A stretch of 64,000 bases of DNA from Lacinutrix himadriensis (GTDB lineage Bacteria; Bacteroidota; Bacteroidia; Flavobacteriales; Flavobacteriaceae): assembly GCF_001418105.1 (NCBI RefSeq), contig NZ_LIQI01000027.1, positions 62,001 through 126,000 of the forward strand, given 5' to 3'. Under the pieces are notes generated by a model. That model was not told the DNA's origin. It made no database searches and saw only the letters and a program-made list of their open reading frames with translations. The position numbers were made by a program, and so were the translations under genes. Shown piece after piece: positions 1 to 7,921 of the stretch. Position 1 is the first letter of the stretch; the number at the start of each line of letters is the position of its first letter.

Positions 1-47
1 GAGATTGCTTTATAATTTGCAATTTCAAAAGGGTATGCTATTATATG

Positions 48-2453
48 TTATCCTTCAAATTCTTCATCTCCACCACTTCCTCTAGAGCCTCTTTCTTTTT
101 TCTTTTGATTAAATCTGTAGGTAAAAGATAAGTTGAAACTACGTTCTCTCCATTGAAACTCACTAGTACTAAAAAAAGTATCTGTGTTTGTTTCCATAGT
201 ACGTTTTCTAGAGTTAAATAAATCGCTAATATTAAAAGCAATAGACGCTTTGTCTTTAAATAAATCTTTACTAAATGCTATATTGGTTGAAAAAACACCT
301 TCACGTTTGTTTTGTGCGTCTTCACTCGGACCACTATAATTCATACTTGTTTGCCATTCTATATCTGCAGGTAATGTATATTTAGTATTTAATCTTGCAT
401 ACCAACTCGTGTTTTCGTTACCTAAATCTGCTCCGTTTGGATCTACACCTTCGGTTTTAGATTTAAAGACATTAAAGTTTGCGCTGGTATTAAATTTACG
501 AGATGCTCTGTACATAAGTGTGAATTCAAAACCATATCTATCTTCGCTAGATAAATTAATAGGTGTACGTTGTATTATGGATACATCTTCACCATCTACA
601 TTTACGGTTTCTCCTGTGTCAAAACTGATAAAGTTAAATACGTCTGTAGCATGTTGGTAATACGCAGATGTATTCAGTGTTACTTTTCCAAAACGGTTTA
701 AATAACCAAGATCAAAAGTACCAGAATAACTAGGATCTAAATCTGGATTTCCTTGAAAAACACTAGATACACTAGAACGAGATGGGAATGGATTTATATA
801 TCTAGAACGAGGTCTACGTAAACGTCTGCTATAACCAAGCGTTACATTTTCTGCATCTGATAATTCATAATTTAAATTTACAGTAGGAAATAAACCGGTG
901 TAATCTTTTTTACTATAATCATAACTAGATGGCTGGTCTATAGTAATTCTAGTATTTTCTAAACGTAAACCTAATAAATAAGAAAATTTTCCATGTTTAC
1001 TACCATATTGTGTGTAAACAGCGTTTATATATTCTCTATAGTTTAATATATTGGATAGATCGTTATCTACATAAAAAGCATTGGTATCATCTAAAAGTGC
1101 TACCTCATAATCTGTAGATAGATTGTTGAAGTTACCACGATAACCTAATTCAAATTGTGCTTTTTCTCCAATTGGTAATACATAATCTCCTTGTAATAAA
1201 ATACGTTCTTGATCTTCAAGCGTACCTACTTTTTCAGTTAAAATATCGTTTACTTCTACTAGAGAGTTTTCATCTTCTGTACTGTCTTCGTATTGAAAAT
1301 CGAAAGTAAGCTTGTGTCCGCTAGTTTTAAAGTTTTTTGTAAAATTAGCAGCGTATTGAATGGTTTTGTCATCTTCTAATTCTGGGTCAAAACGAGAACT
1401 TGAACTAGTTAGTGCATTGTTAATGTCGTATTGAACTAAGCTATTTGTAGTGTTACTTTCATTATTGTTATCGCTATAAAAAATAGAAGTAGTTAATGAA
1501 GCAGAATCATTAATGTACCATTCTAAACCTAAATTCGTATTAAATCCTTTTCTAATACGTTCGTAATCTTTCGTTTCTTTAATTCTATTTCCAGCATCTT
1601 TATAGGTTGTATTTGTAAAAGAACTTCCTGGTGATTCTCTGTAATTGTAAGCAGTGGTATTGAATATGTTTACATTTCCTGTTCTGTAGTTTATGTTTCC
1701 AGATATTCCTGCGGAAGGGTTATAACCAGCGTTTGTAGTTATTGCTCCATTTAATCCTTGTAATTTACTTCTTCGTAAGATTATATTTATAATTCCGGCA
1801 GTACCTTCTGAATCATATCTTGCGGAAGGCGAAGTAATAACTTCTACTTTCTCAATAGATTCTGCTGGTAATTGACGTAATGCTTCTGTAGAGTTTAAAC
1901 CAACTAATCCGGAAGGTTTTCCGTTAATTAATATACGTACATTTTCTTGTCCTCTTAAAGATACATTTCCTTCCACATCTACTGCAACCGAAGGTACGTT
2001 GTCTAATACATCACTTACGGTACCACCACGAACGGTAAGATCTTTACCAACGTTATATATTTTTTTGTCTAATTTAATTTCTACAGTAGTACGTTCTGCA
2101 ATAATTTCTACCACATCCAAAGATTCTGCATCTTCACTAAGAAATAGTTTTCCTAAATTAGTGTCTGCAAAAAGTTTTTGATCTGCAATTGTCTTTGTAC
2201 CAAAACCAATAAATTCAACCGATACATCATACAGTCCAGCAGTAACAGGGATACTGAAGTTTCCATTTTGGTCTGTAATACCTCCAGTAACCATTCTGTT
2301 TTCCTTTTTACTAAAAAAAGCAACTGTAGCATATTCTAGAGGTTGTAGCGTTTCCTGTTCTAAAATACTTCCTGTAATGGTTACTTCTTTTTGAGCAAAA
2401 GAATGTAATGTGAAAAATAAAATGCAAATGAATGCGAAAAATTGTTTAGTCAT
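48..2453 (-). CDS. TonB-dependent receptor-like outer membrane beta-barrel protein
   Basis: This 801-residue protein is an outer membrane TonB-dependent transporter-like barrel of unknown substrate. Residues 1-20 form a signal peptide ending FTLHSFAQ. Residues about 22-105 look like a CarboxypepD_reg-type beta-sandwich (TITGSILEQETLQPLEYATV). A plug domain follows at about 125-230, with the phrases GTVSDVLDNVPSVAVD and SVEKVEVITSPSARY-like text (here ESIEKVEVITSPSARYDSEG). The rest is a barrel of the OMP_b-brl_3 type, finishing with the strand SFNLSFTYRFN. An unusual charged tail of about 20 residues (KKKERGSRG then GGDEEFEG) follows the last strand. The gene stands alone, separated from the arsC operon by a terminator. 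A palindrome lies in its promoter region (2483-2496). No SusD partner is adjacent, so it is not a classical SusCD pair. Confidence 0.88.
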   Translation of the reverse strand: MTKQFFAFICILFFTLHSFAQKEVTITGSILEQETLQPLEYATVAFFSKKENRMVTGGITDQNGNFSIPVTAGLYDVSVEFIGFGTKTIADQKLFADTNLGKLFLSEDAESLDVVEIIAERTTVEIKLDKKIYNVGKDLTVRGGTVSDVLDNVPSVAVDVEGNVSLRGQENVRILINGKPSGLVGLNSTEALRQLPAESIEKVEVITSPSARYDSEGTAGIINIILRRSKLQGLNGAITTNAGYNPSAGISGNINYRTGNVNIFNTTAYNYRESPGSSFTNTTYKDAGNRIKETKDYERIRKGFNTNLGLEWYINDSASLTTSIFYSDNNNESNTTNSLVQYDINNALTSSSSRFDPELEDDKTIQYAANFTKNFKTSGHKLTFDFQYEDSTEDENSLVEVNDILTEKVGTLEDQERILLQGDYVLPIGEKAQFELGYRGNFNNLSTDYEVALLDDTNAFYVDNDLSNILNYREYINAVYTQYGSKHGKFSYLLGLRLENTRITIDQPSSYDYSKKDYTGLFPTVNLNYELSDAENVTLGYSRRLRRPRSRYINPFPSRSSVSSVFQGNPDLDPSYSGTFDLGYLNRFGKVTLNTSAYYQHATDVFNFISFDTGETVNVDGEDVSIIQRTPINLSSEDRYGFEFTLMYRASRKFNTSANFNVFKSKTEGVDPNGADLGNENTSWYARLNTKYTLPADIEWQTSMNYSGPSEDAQNKREGVFSTNIAFSKDLFKDKASIAFNISDLFNSRKRTMETNTDTFFSTSEFQWRERSFNLSFTYRFNQKKKERGSRGSGGDEEFEG

Positions 2454-2476
2454 GATTAGTTTTTAGCGTAAGACAG

Positions 2477-2496
2477 CAAAAATAAACCATGGTTTA
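2477..2496 (-). promoter_or_regulatory. Putative promoter core with palindromic operator upstream of the TonB-type receptor
   Basis: On the minus strand, TATTTTTG at 2484-2477 matches the Bacteroidota -7 consensus TAnnTTTG and lies 24 nt before the ATG at 2453. The perfect 14-bp palindrome TAAACCATGGTTTA at 2483-2496 abuts and slightly overlaps its upstream edge, which is a typical repressor position. No clear -33 TTG is visible, so the promoter call is tentative. The palindrome itself is read directly from the sequence. Confidence 0.4.
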
Positions 2497-2522
2497 AATG
2501 GGTTTGGTTAAAAGTTTGTTAA

Positions 2523-2560
2523 ATAAAAAAAAGCTCCAAAATAATTAAATCTTGAAGCCT
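2523..2560 (-). terminator. Rho-independent terminator after the arsC-like gene
   Basis: On the minus strand, AGGCTTCAA (2560-2552) can pair with TTGGAGCTT (2539-2531) with two G-T wobbles, followed by a run of T. It lies directly after the stop codon at 2567. Confidence 0.55.
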
Positions 2561-2566
2561 TCTATA

Positions 2567-2929
2567 TTAGCTAGCTAGTATGCTTAGTATTTTTTCTGGC
2601 GGCTTGCAAATTGCTGCTTTGTCGCCATTAATAACAATTGGTATTTTTATGAGACTTGGAAATTCAGTCATCATTTTTATGTATTCTATATCTTCAAATT
2701 CGTCAACATTAGAAACTAATTCTTGGTAATGATCTTTCCAAATAGTAGCTTCTGTTCTAATGAGTTGAATGGGCTTAATATTTAAAAGTTTAACTATTCT
2801 TTTTAGTTTTCTTTCGGTTAATGGGTTGTCTATATGTCTAATTACCTTATGTCTTTTTTTTATTTTTTTCAAAATATTAAGACACTCAATAGACTCTATT
2901 GATTCTGGGTTGTGGTATATTAAAATCAT
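2567..2929 (-). CDS. Degenerate ArsC/Spx-family protein lacking the catalytic cysteine
   Basis: This 120-residue protein has the same length, fold pattern and gene position as the arsenate-reductase-like protein encoded just upstream (2979-3323), so the two look like a tandem duplication. The aligned N-terminal loop differs sharply: YHNNRC in the intact copy becomes YHNPES, so Cys10 is replaced by Ser10. Of the three oxyanion-binding arginines of the family, Arg58 is kept, but the equivalents of Arg91 and Arg104 are Ile96 and Lys109. The core phrases PIVINGDKAA and PPEKIL are still recognisable. The reading frame is intact, which argues against a dead pseudogene. It cannot be a normal thiol-dependent arsenate reductase. 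A regulatory or binding role, as in Spx-like members, is only a guess. Confidence 0.75.
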   Translation of the reverse strand: MILIYHNPESIESIECLNILKKIKKRHKVIRHIDNPLTERKLKRIVKLLNIKPIQLIRTEATIWKDHYQELVSNVDEFEDIEYIKMMTEFPSLIKIPIVINGDKAAICKPPEKILSILAS

Positions 2930-2978
2930 AATGTAGGTAGGGATTTGGGCTTATTTTTGTTTTAGGGATTATTGTAAG

Positions 2979-3323
2979 TTATGTTATTAATTCAAGTATT
3001 AGTTCTGGCGGACGACCAATGACTGCTTTATCACCTTTTATAACTATAGGTCTTTCTATTAGCTTTGGGTATGTAATCATTGCATCTATTATTTGGGCGT
3101 CTGTTAATGCTTTGCCTTTGTAATTCTCTTTCCAAATAGCTTCGTTTTTTCTTACTAAATCTATTGGGTTGATTTTAAGTAAGTTAATTATTTTGGTTAA
3201 CTCTGCTTTATTGGGAACGGTTTCAAGGTAATTAATTATTTTATATTCTTGACCAGAATTCTTTAATATTTCTAGTCCGCAGCGAGACTTACTGCACCTG
3301 TTATTATGGTATATTGTTATCAT
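2979..3323 (-). CDS. arsC: Arsenate reductase (glutaredoxin-type, ArsC family)
   Basis: This 114-residue cytoplasmic protein belongs to the ArsC/Spx thioredoxin-fold family. Classical members reduce arsenate to arsenite using glutathione and glutaredoxin. The active-site loop YHNNRCSKSR carries Cys10, and the substrate arginines appear as Arg58 (IDLVRKNE), Arg91 (LIERPIV) and Arg104 (VIGRPPE). That is the full set seen in E. coli ArsC. It begins 13 bp after the prfB stop codon and is probably co-transcribed with it. No arsenite pump or ArsR regulator is nearby, so a housekeeping redox role is as likely as arsenic resistance. Family assignment is firm; substrate is not. Confidence 0.85.
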   Translation of the reverse strand: MITIYHNNRCSKSRCGLEILKNSGQEYKIINYLETVPNKAELTKIINLLKINPIDLVRKNEAIWKENYKGKALTDAQIIDAMITYPKLIERPIVIKGDKAVIGRPPELILELIT

Positions 3324-3336
3324 ATAGCGCTTTAGG

Positions 3337-4447
3337 TTATAAGTTATTTGTTTCTGTAGTTTGCTGCCCCATCATCATGAGATATGCCTTTAAAAAACCA
3401 CCAATATCGCCATCCATTACCGCATCTACATTTCCAGTTTCATGCGCAGAACGAACATCTTTTACTAGTTTATAAGGATGCATTACGTAATTACGTATTT
3501 GGCTTCCCCATTCAATTTTCATTTTACCAGCTTCTATATCTTCACGTTGTGCCAATTGCTTTTGTAATTCCATTTCATACAATTGCGATTTTAGCATTTG
3601 AAGTGCTCTAGAGCGATTATCGTGTTGCGAACGTGTTTCAGAACAGGATATTTGAATTCCAGTAGGTTTATGTGTTAATTGGACTTTAGTTTCTACTTTA
3701 TTTACATTCTGTCCTCCAGCACCACTAGATCGAGCGGTTACAATTTCTATATCTGCAGGATTGATTTCAATTTCTATGGTATCATCTACTAAAGGGTACA
3801 CGTAAACAGAAGCGAAACTGGTATGACGTTTTGCATTACTATCAAAAGGAGAAATACGTACTAATCGATGTACGCCATTTTCGCCCTTAAGCCAACCAAA
3901 AGCAAAATCACCTTCAATTTCTAGCGTAACGGTTTTAATTCCGGCTACGTCGCCTTCTTGATAATTAAGTTCTTTTACTTTAAAACCACTTTTTTCAGCG
4001 TACATTAAATACATACGCATGAGCATACTTGCCCAATCGCAACTTTCTGTTCCTCCAGCACCAGCAGTAATTTGTAAAACAGCACTTAAGCTATCTCCTT
4101 CTTCAGAAAGCATGTTTCTAAATTCTAGATCTTCAATAGAAATTGTTGCTTTTTCAAAACGAGTTTCTACATCTTGTAAAGTAGCTTCGTCTTCTTTAAA
4201 GAATTCATAGATGACTTCTAAATCTTCCACTAATGTTTTAGAGGTGTCATAATCAGTAACCCATTTTTTCTTCTCTCGAAGCGATTTCATAATCACTTCC
4301 GCAGCTTTAGAGTCATTCCAAAAATTAGGATCGAAAGTTTGTTCTTCTTCGTTTTGTATTTCAATTAACTTAGCATCTAAGTCAAAGATATTGCCTTAGC
4401 GCACTAAGACGTGTATTAAGATCTTTAATTTGATCTGTAGTAATCAT
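3337..4447 (-). CDS. prfB: Peptide chain release factor 2, with programmed +1 frameshift
   Basis: RF2 releases the finished peptide at UGA and UAA codons. The frame opens at the ATG at 4447-4445 with [20 protein letters not shown], then reaches CTT TGA at 4387-4382. Skipping one base (4384) moves reading into the long frame that begins with GAC at 4383 and runs to 3337, giving about 369 residues, normal for RF2. The slippery context AGG CAA TAT CTT TGA C matches the classical autoregulatory site, with TGA itself being the RF2-specific stop. The SPF anticodon-like tripeptide (RISPFDS) and the GGQ motif ([13 protein letters not shown]) are both present. A conventional ATG exists at 4296, but it would truncate the protein. 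The gene leads the prfB-arsC-arsC-like operon. Confidence 0.96.
4382..4396 (-). promoter_or_regulatory. prfB: prfB +1 programmed frameshift site
   Basis: On the minus strand the sequence AGGCAATATCTTTGA holds an SD-like AGG two codons upstream of the CTT slip codon and an in-frame TGA. High RF2 terminates at this TGA and low RF2 allows the +1 shift, so RF2 controls its own synthesis. The AGG sits in the same place as the one in E. coli prfB. Confidence 0.92.
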
Positions 4448-4465
4448 AATGTAGTATGTTTTCAA

Positions 4466-4473
4466 CAAAAATA
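4466..4473 (-). promoter_or_regulatory. Putative -7 promoter element for prfB
   Basis: TATTTTTG on the minus strand matches the Bacteroidota TAnnTTTG consensus and lies 18 nt upstream of the prfB ATG at 4447. A clear -33 TTG is not visible. Confidence 0.35.
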
Positions 4474-4540
4474 TACTTTAATACGCTGTCTAAAAATTTA
4501 TTTTCGTTTAATTTTACAGTAGTTTTAAATAGAAACCATA

Positions 4541-5560
4541 ATGATAATAGATTTAAGAAGTGATACAGTAACAAAACCAACGAAAGCAATGCTAAATGCT
4601 ATGATGGAAGCATCTGTTGGAGATGATGTATATAAGGAAGACCCTACGGTTAATGCTTTAGAAGCCCGTATAGCGGAAATGTTTGGTAAACCGAAAGCAA
4701 TGTTTTTCCCTTCAGGAACAATGGCAAATCAAACAGCTATTAAGTTACATACAAATCCTGGAGAACAAGTAATTTGTGATAAATACGCACACATCTATAA
4801 TTATGAAGGAGGAGGAGCAAGCTTTAATAGTGGTGTTTCTTGTAAGTTAATAGAAGGACACAGAGGGATGTTTACAGCGCAACAAGTAATAGATAGTATT
4901 AATCCTCCAGAATTTTATCATAGTGCATTATCGAGTTTAGTGGAAGTTGAAAATACAACCAATAAAGGAGGAGGAGCTTGTTGGGATTTTAACGAACTAC
5001 AAAAAATTAGAAAAGTTTGTGATGATAATACACTTGGTTTGCATTTGGATGGAGCAAGACTTTGGAATGCTTTGGTTGCAAAAAAGGAAACTACAGAACA
5101 ATATGGAAATGTATTTGATACCATTTCTGTTTGTTTAAGTAAAGGATTAGGTTGTCCTATTGGTTCTGTATTAGTTGGAGATGAAGAAATAATGGAAGGA
5201 GCCATGCGTATTCGAAAGATTTTTGGAGGTGGAATGCGACAAGGAGGCTATTTAGCTGCTGCAGGAATTTATGCTTTGGATAATAATATACAAAGACTAG
5301 AAGAGGATCATACTAAAGCTAAAGAATTAGAAGCAATTTTAACCAAAGCAACCTATGTTAAAAAAGTAGAGCCCGTGGAAACAAATATTGTAATCTTTGA
5401 ATTACAAAATGAGATCGACTCTAAAGCCTTTATCCATAAATTAGAAAACAAAGGAGTATATATAGTAGGAATGGGGGAAAACAAACTCCGATTAGTTACA
5501 CATTTAGATTACACGAATAAGATGCACACCTATGTTTTAGACTTGCTGAGCGATTTTTAA
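4541..5560 (+). CDS. ltaE: Low-specificity L-threonine aldolase
   Basis: This 339-residue PLP enzyme cleaves threonine or allo-threonine to glycine and acetaldehyde. The N-terminus IDLRSDTVTKPTKAML and the phrase VGDDVYKEDPTVN are diagnostic of the beta-eliminating-lyase/threonine aldolase family. The PLP lysine lies in SVCLSKGLGCPIGSVLVG, and the HLDGARLWNA segment supplies the PLP aspartate. Length is normal for the family. It is transcribed divergently from prfB with 93 bp between the starts, and it is followed by a 210-bp gap before the OmpA gene, so it is probably monocistronic. Confidence 0.93.
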   Translation: MIIDLRSDTVTKPTKAMLNAMMEASVGDDVYKEDPTVNALEARIAEMFGKPKAMFFPSGTMANQTAIKLHTNPGEQVICDKYAHIYNYEGGGASFNSGVSCKLIEGHRGMFTAQQVIDSINPPEFYHSALSSLVEVENTTNKGGGACWDFNELQKIRKVCDDNTLGLHLDGARLWNALVAKKETTEQYGNVFDTISVCLSKGLGCPIGSVLVGDEEIMEGAMRIRKIFGGGMRQGGYLAAAGIYALDNNIQRLEEDHTKAKELEAILTKATYVKKVEPVETNIVIFELQNEIDSKAFIHKLENKGVYIVGMGENKLRLVTHLDYTNKMHTYVLDLLSDF

Positions 5561-5681
5561 AGTTTTCTGCCTAATAATCAGTAATTTAAAAAACGACTAA
5601 GTGTTTCATCGAGTAAAAATGTATTTTATCGAAATGTTAAAGAGTTCTTAATGTTTAATCAATAATTAGTTTGATAAGTTT

Positions 5682-5689
5682 TAATTTTG
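5682..5689 (+). promoter_or_regulatory. Possible -7 promoter element before the OmpA-family gene
   Basis: TAATTTTG matches TAnnTTTG and lies 81 nt upstream of the ATG. The rest of the 210-bp gap (5561-5770) is AT-rich, with no ORF or clear hairpin that I can see. Confidence 0.3.
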
Positions 5690-5770
5690 TTGGAAATTAG
5701 AGTTGTTACTACTCGTAAAGTATCTGAAAATTAGAACAATATTAATATTTAACCATTAAATTACTTAAAA

Positions 5771-7447
5771 ATGAAAAAAACCTTACTAACAATCTTATCT
5801 TTTGTCGTTTGCATTTCTGCAGTTGCTCAAGATTTACCAACAAATCCTGAACCAGGAAAATGTTACGTTCGATGTGTAACACCAGATGTATGGGTGAATC
5901 AAGATGTAACTATTCAAGTATCTCCAGCGTACAAAAAGTTAAGTACAGTACCAGCAAAATATACTACGGTTACGGAAGACGTAGTTGTTGCTAATGCAAG
6001 CCAACGTTTAGAAGTTGTTCCTGCTGTATATGAAACACAAACTTTTGAAGTAACTGTACAAGAAGCTTCACAACGTTTAGAGAAAATTGCTTCAAGAACA
6101 GAAACACAAACGGAAACGGTTGTAACTAAAGAAGCTTCTCAACGTTTAGAACTTGTTCCTGCTGTTTACGAAACGCAATCTTTTCAAGTTGTAACGCAAC
6201 CAGCTAGCCAAAAATTACAAATTGTTCCTGCTGTTTACGAAAACCAAAGCTTTACTGTTGTAACTAGCGAAGCTGGTCAACGTTTAGAAGTTGTTCCTGC
6301 AGAATACGGAACAGAAACTAGAACTTACAAAAAGAGAGAATATGGTACTTCTTTAAGAATTGTACCTGCATCTTTCTCTTCTAACTACCAAGTTATTGAA
6401 ACAAAACCAGCTACTGCTAAATGGCAAATGAGTGATACTCCAGCTGCTGAATGTCAATCTGCTGATCCTAACGATTGTAGATACTGGTGTTATAAGAGCG
6501 TACCTGCTCAAAACATTACTGTAAATACTACGGAATTATCTGCTGATGCTTCTTTTATTAGAACTCCTGATTGTGATACATCTTCATCTAACGATGATTG
6601 TGGTATGGGAACTTATTCAGTTAAAACTGTTGTAAGACCAGCTACTACTAGAGTAATTGATATTCCTGCTGTAACTACAGAGGTTAACAAAACTGTAATG
6701 GTAACACCTCCAACAACAAGAGTTATTGAAATTCCTCAACAAGTAAAAACAATGAAAAGAGTTGTAATGGTAACACCTCCTACAACTAGAGTAATTGATA
6801 TTCCTCAAGAAACTAAAACAGTAACAAGAACTGTTATTATTCCTGAGACTACAAAAGTGGTTTCTATTCCTGCTGTAACTAAAACGATGAAGCGTACTGT
6901 AATGGTAACGCCTCCAACTACAAGAGCTATTGATATTCCTCAACAAACTGCTACATTAAAGAAAACAGTTTTAGCTGAAGATTCTAAAGTTGTTGAAAAT
7001 ACTGTTCCTGCTATAACTAAAACAGTATCTAAAGAAGTTTTACAAACAAAAGGTGGTTTAACTACTTGGAAAGAAGTAGAATGTACTTTATTAGAATACA
7101 ATGACCTTAACATAAACTGGAACTTAGGTTCTGCTACTTTAACAGAAGCTGCTAAAAGAGAAATTGATGCAAAATTATTACCTGCTATTGCTGGTGGTGT
7201 TTCTGTAGAGATTGCATCTCACACAGATTCTAGAGGTTCTGCTTCATCTAACAGATCTTTATCTGAAAGAAGAGCGCAAGCGGTTACTAACTACTTAATC
7301 TCTAAAGGAATCAATTCTTCAAGAATTGTATCTAATGGATATGGTGAAACTAGATTAGTAAACAGATGTGCTGATGGTGTTTCTTGTACTGAAAGAGAGC
7401 ACTTAGCTAACAGAAGAACTCAATTTAGAGTACTTAGTCAACAATAA
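5771..7447 (+). CDS. OmpA-family outer membrane protein with two internal repeat arrays
   Basis: This 558-residue secreted protein probably links the outer membrane to peptidoglycan. It has a signal peptide (VCISAVAQ, cleavage near residue 20). An N-terminal array at about 55-186 repeats units like SQRLEVVPAVYETQ five or six times. A cysteine-rich segment at about 223-280 (AECQSADPNDCRYWC, then PDCD and DDCGMG) separates it from a second array at about 287-420 of units like VTPPTTRVIDIPQ. The C-terminal 110 residues are a typical OmpA domain, with peptidoglycan-binding phrases IASHTDSRGSASSNRSLSERR and GYGETRL. The gene stands alone and is followed by a strong terminator. The repeat architecture is unusual; the function of the arrays is unknown. 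Confidence 0.85.
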   Translation: MKKTLLTILSFVVCISAVAQDLPTNPEPGKCYVRCVTPDVWVNQDVTIQVSPAYKKLSTVPAKYTTVTEDVVVANASQRLEVVPAVYETQTFEVTVQEASQRLEKIASRTETQTETVVTKEASQRLELVPAVYETQSFQVVTQPASQKLQIVPAVYENQSFTVVTSEAGQRLEVVPAEYGTETRTYKKREYGTSLRIVPASFSSNYQVIETKPATAKWQMSDTPAAECQSADPNDCRYWCYKSVPAQNITVNTTELSADASFIRTPDCDTSSSNDDCGMGTYSVKTVVRPATTRVIDIPAVTTEVNKTVMVTPPTTRVIEIPQQVKTMKRVVMVTPPTTRVIDIPQETKTVTRTVIIPETTKVVSIPAVTKTMKRTVMVTPPTTRAIDIPQQTATLKKTVLAEDSKVVENTVPAITKTVSKEVLQTKGGLTTWKEVECTLLEYNDLNINWNLGSATLTEAAKREIDAKLLPAIAGGVSVEIASHTDSRGSASSNRSLSERRAQAVTNYLISKGINSSRIVSNGYGETRLVNRCADGVSCTEREHLANRRTQFRVLSQQ

Positions 7448-7465
7448 TCAATAGTATTGATATAT

Positions 7466-7500
7466 AAAAAGGGGAAGCTAATTAGCTTCCCCTTTTTTTT
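7466..7500 (+). terminator. Strong intrinsic terminator after the OmpA-family gene
   Basis: The arms AAAAAGGGGAAGCTA and TAGCTTCCCCTTTTT form a long hairpin ending in a T run. It lies between convergent genes and its A-rich left flank could also serve ybaB on the other strand. Confidence 0.85.
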
Positions 7501-7515
7501 TGCTTTAAACTTTCG

Positions 7516-7839
7516 TTATTTAAACATATCCATTCCTGGAATGTTTGGCATACCATCTTTGGCTACTGCGGCAACTTCCGTTTCATTGACTTGTGTTGCT
7601 CTTGCTATAGCTTTATTTAGTGTTAGAATTAAATAATCTTCTAATTCCTCTTTGTCTTCTAATAAAGCATCATCAATAGTTATAGATTTAATTACTCTGT
7701 TAGCAGTTATAGTAACCTTTAACTTCGCATCATTACTTTGCTCGTCTACTAAAACAGAATCTAAACGCTTTTTAGTTTCTTCTACTTTTTTTTGAGTTTC
7801 TTTAAGTTTACCCATCATACCTGCAAGGTCTCCAAACAT
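7516..7839 (-). CDS. YbaB/EbfC-family nucleoid-associated protein
   Basis: This small cytoplasmic DNA-binding protein has about 107 residues. The ATG at 7839 is chosen because the sequence from there, [20 protein letters not shown], matches the family's usual start; a 9-residue upstream extension to 7866 lacks that character. The amphipathic N-terminal helix is followed by the beta-strand core [17 protein letters not shown] and a C-terminal helix. In many bacteria ybaB sits with dnaX and recR, but here it is isolated and convergent with the OmpA gene. The C-terminal tail [12 protein letters not shown] is typical of Bacteroidota members. Confidence 0.9.
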   Translation of the reverse strand: MFGDLAGMMGKLKETQKKVEETKKRLDSVLVDEQSNDAKLKVTITANRVIKSITIDDALLEDKEELEDYLILTLNKAIARATQVNETEVAAVAKDGMPNIPGMDMFK

Positions 7840-7921
7840 AATTTTATAATTTATAATTTCATGCAAAACTATTTAATTTTTCTATTTTTGAAGAATATAA
7901 TTTTAGAATTAATTATTTCAT

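Noticed and set aside
2567-2929. ArsC-like gene as a pseudogene
   Set aside because: Catalytic residues are lost, but the frame, length and fold pattern are intact, so it is kept as a divergent gene.
4296-4447. Apparent frameshift or truncation at the start of prfB
   Set aside because: The TGA sits in the exact CTT TGA context of the programmed RF2 frameshift and the upstream codons read as a normal RF2 N-terminus.
6617-6946. Reverse-strand ORF of 109 codons rich in Ser, Arg, Asn and Tyr within the OmpA gene
   Set aside because: It is a by-product of the repeated codons of the second repeat array and has no start context or homologue-like pattern.
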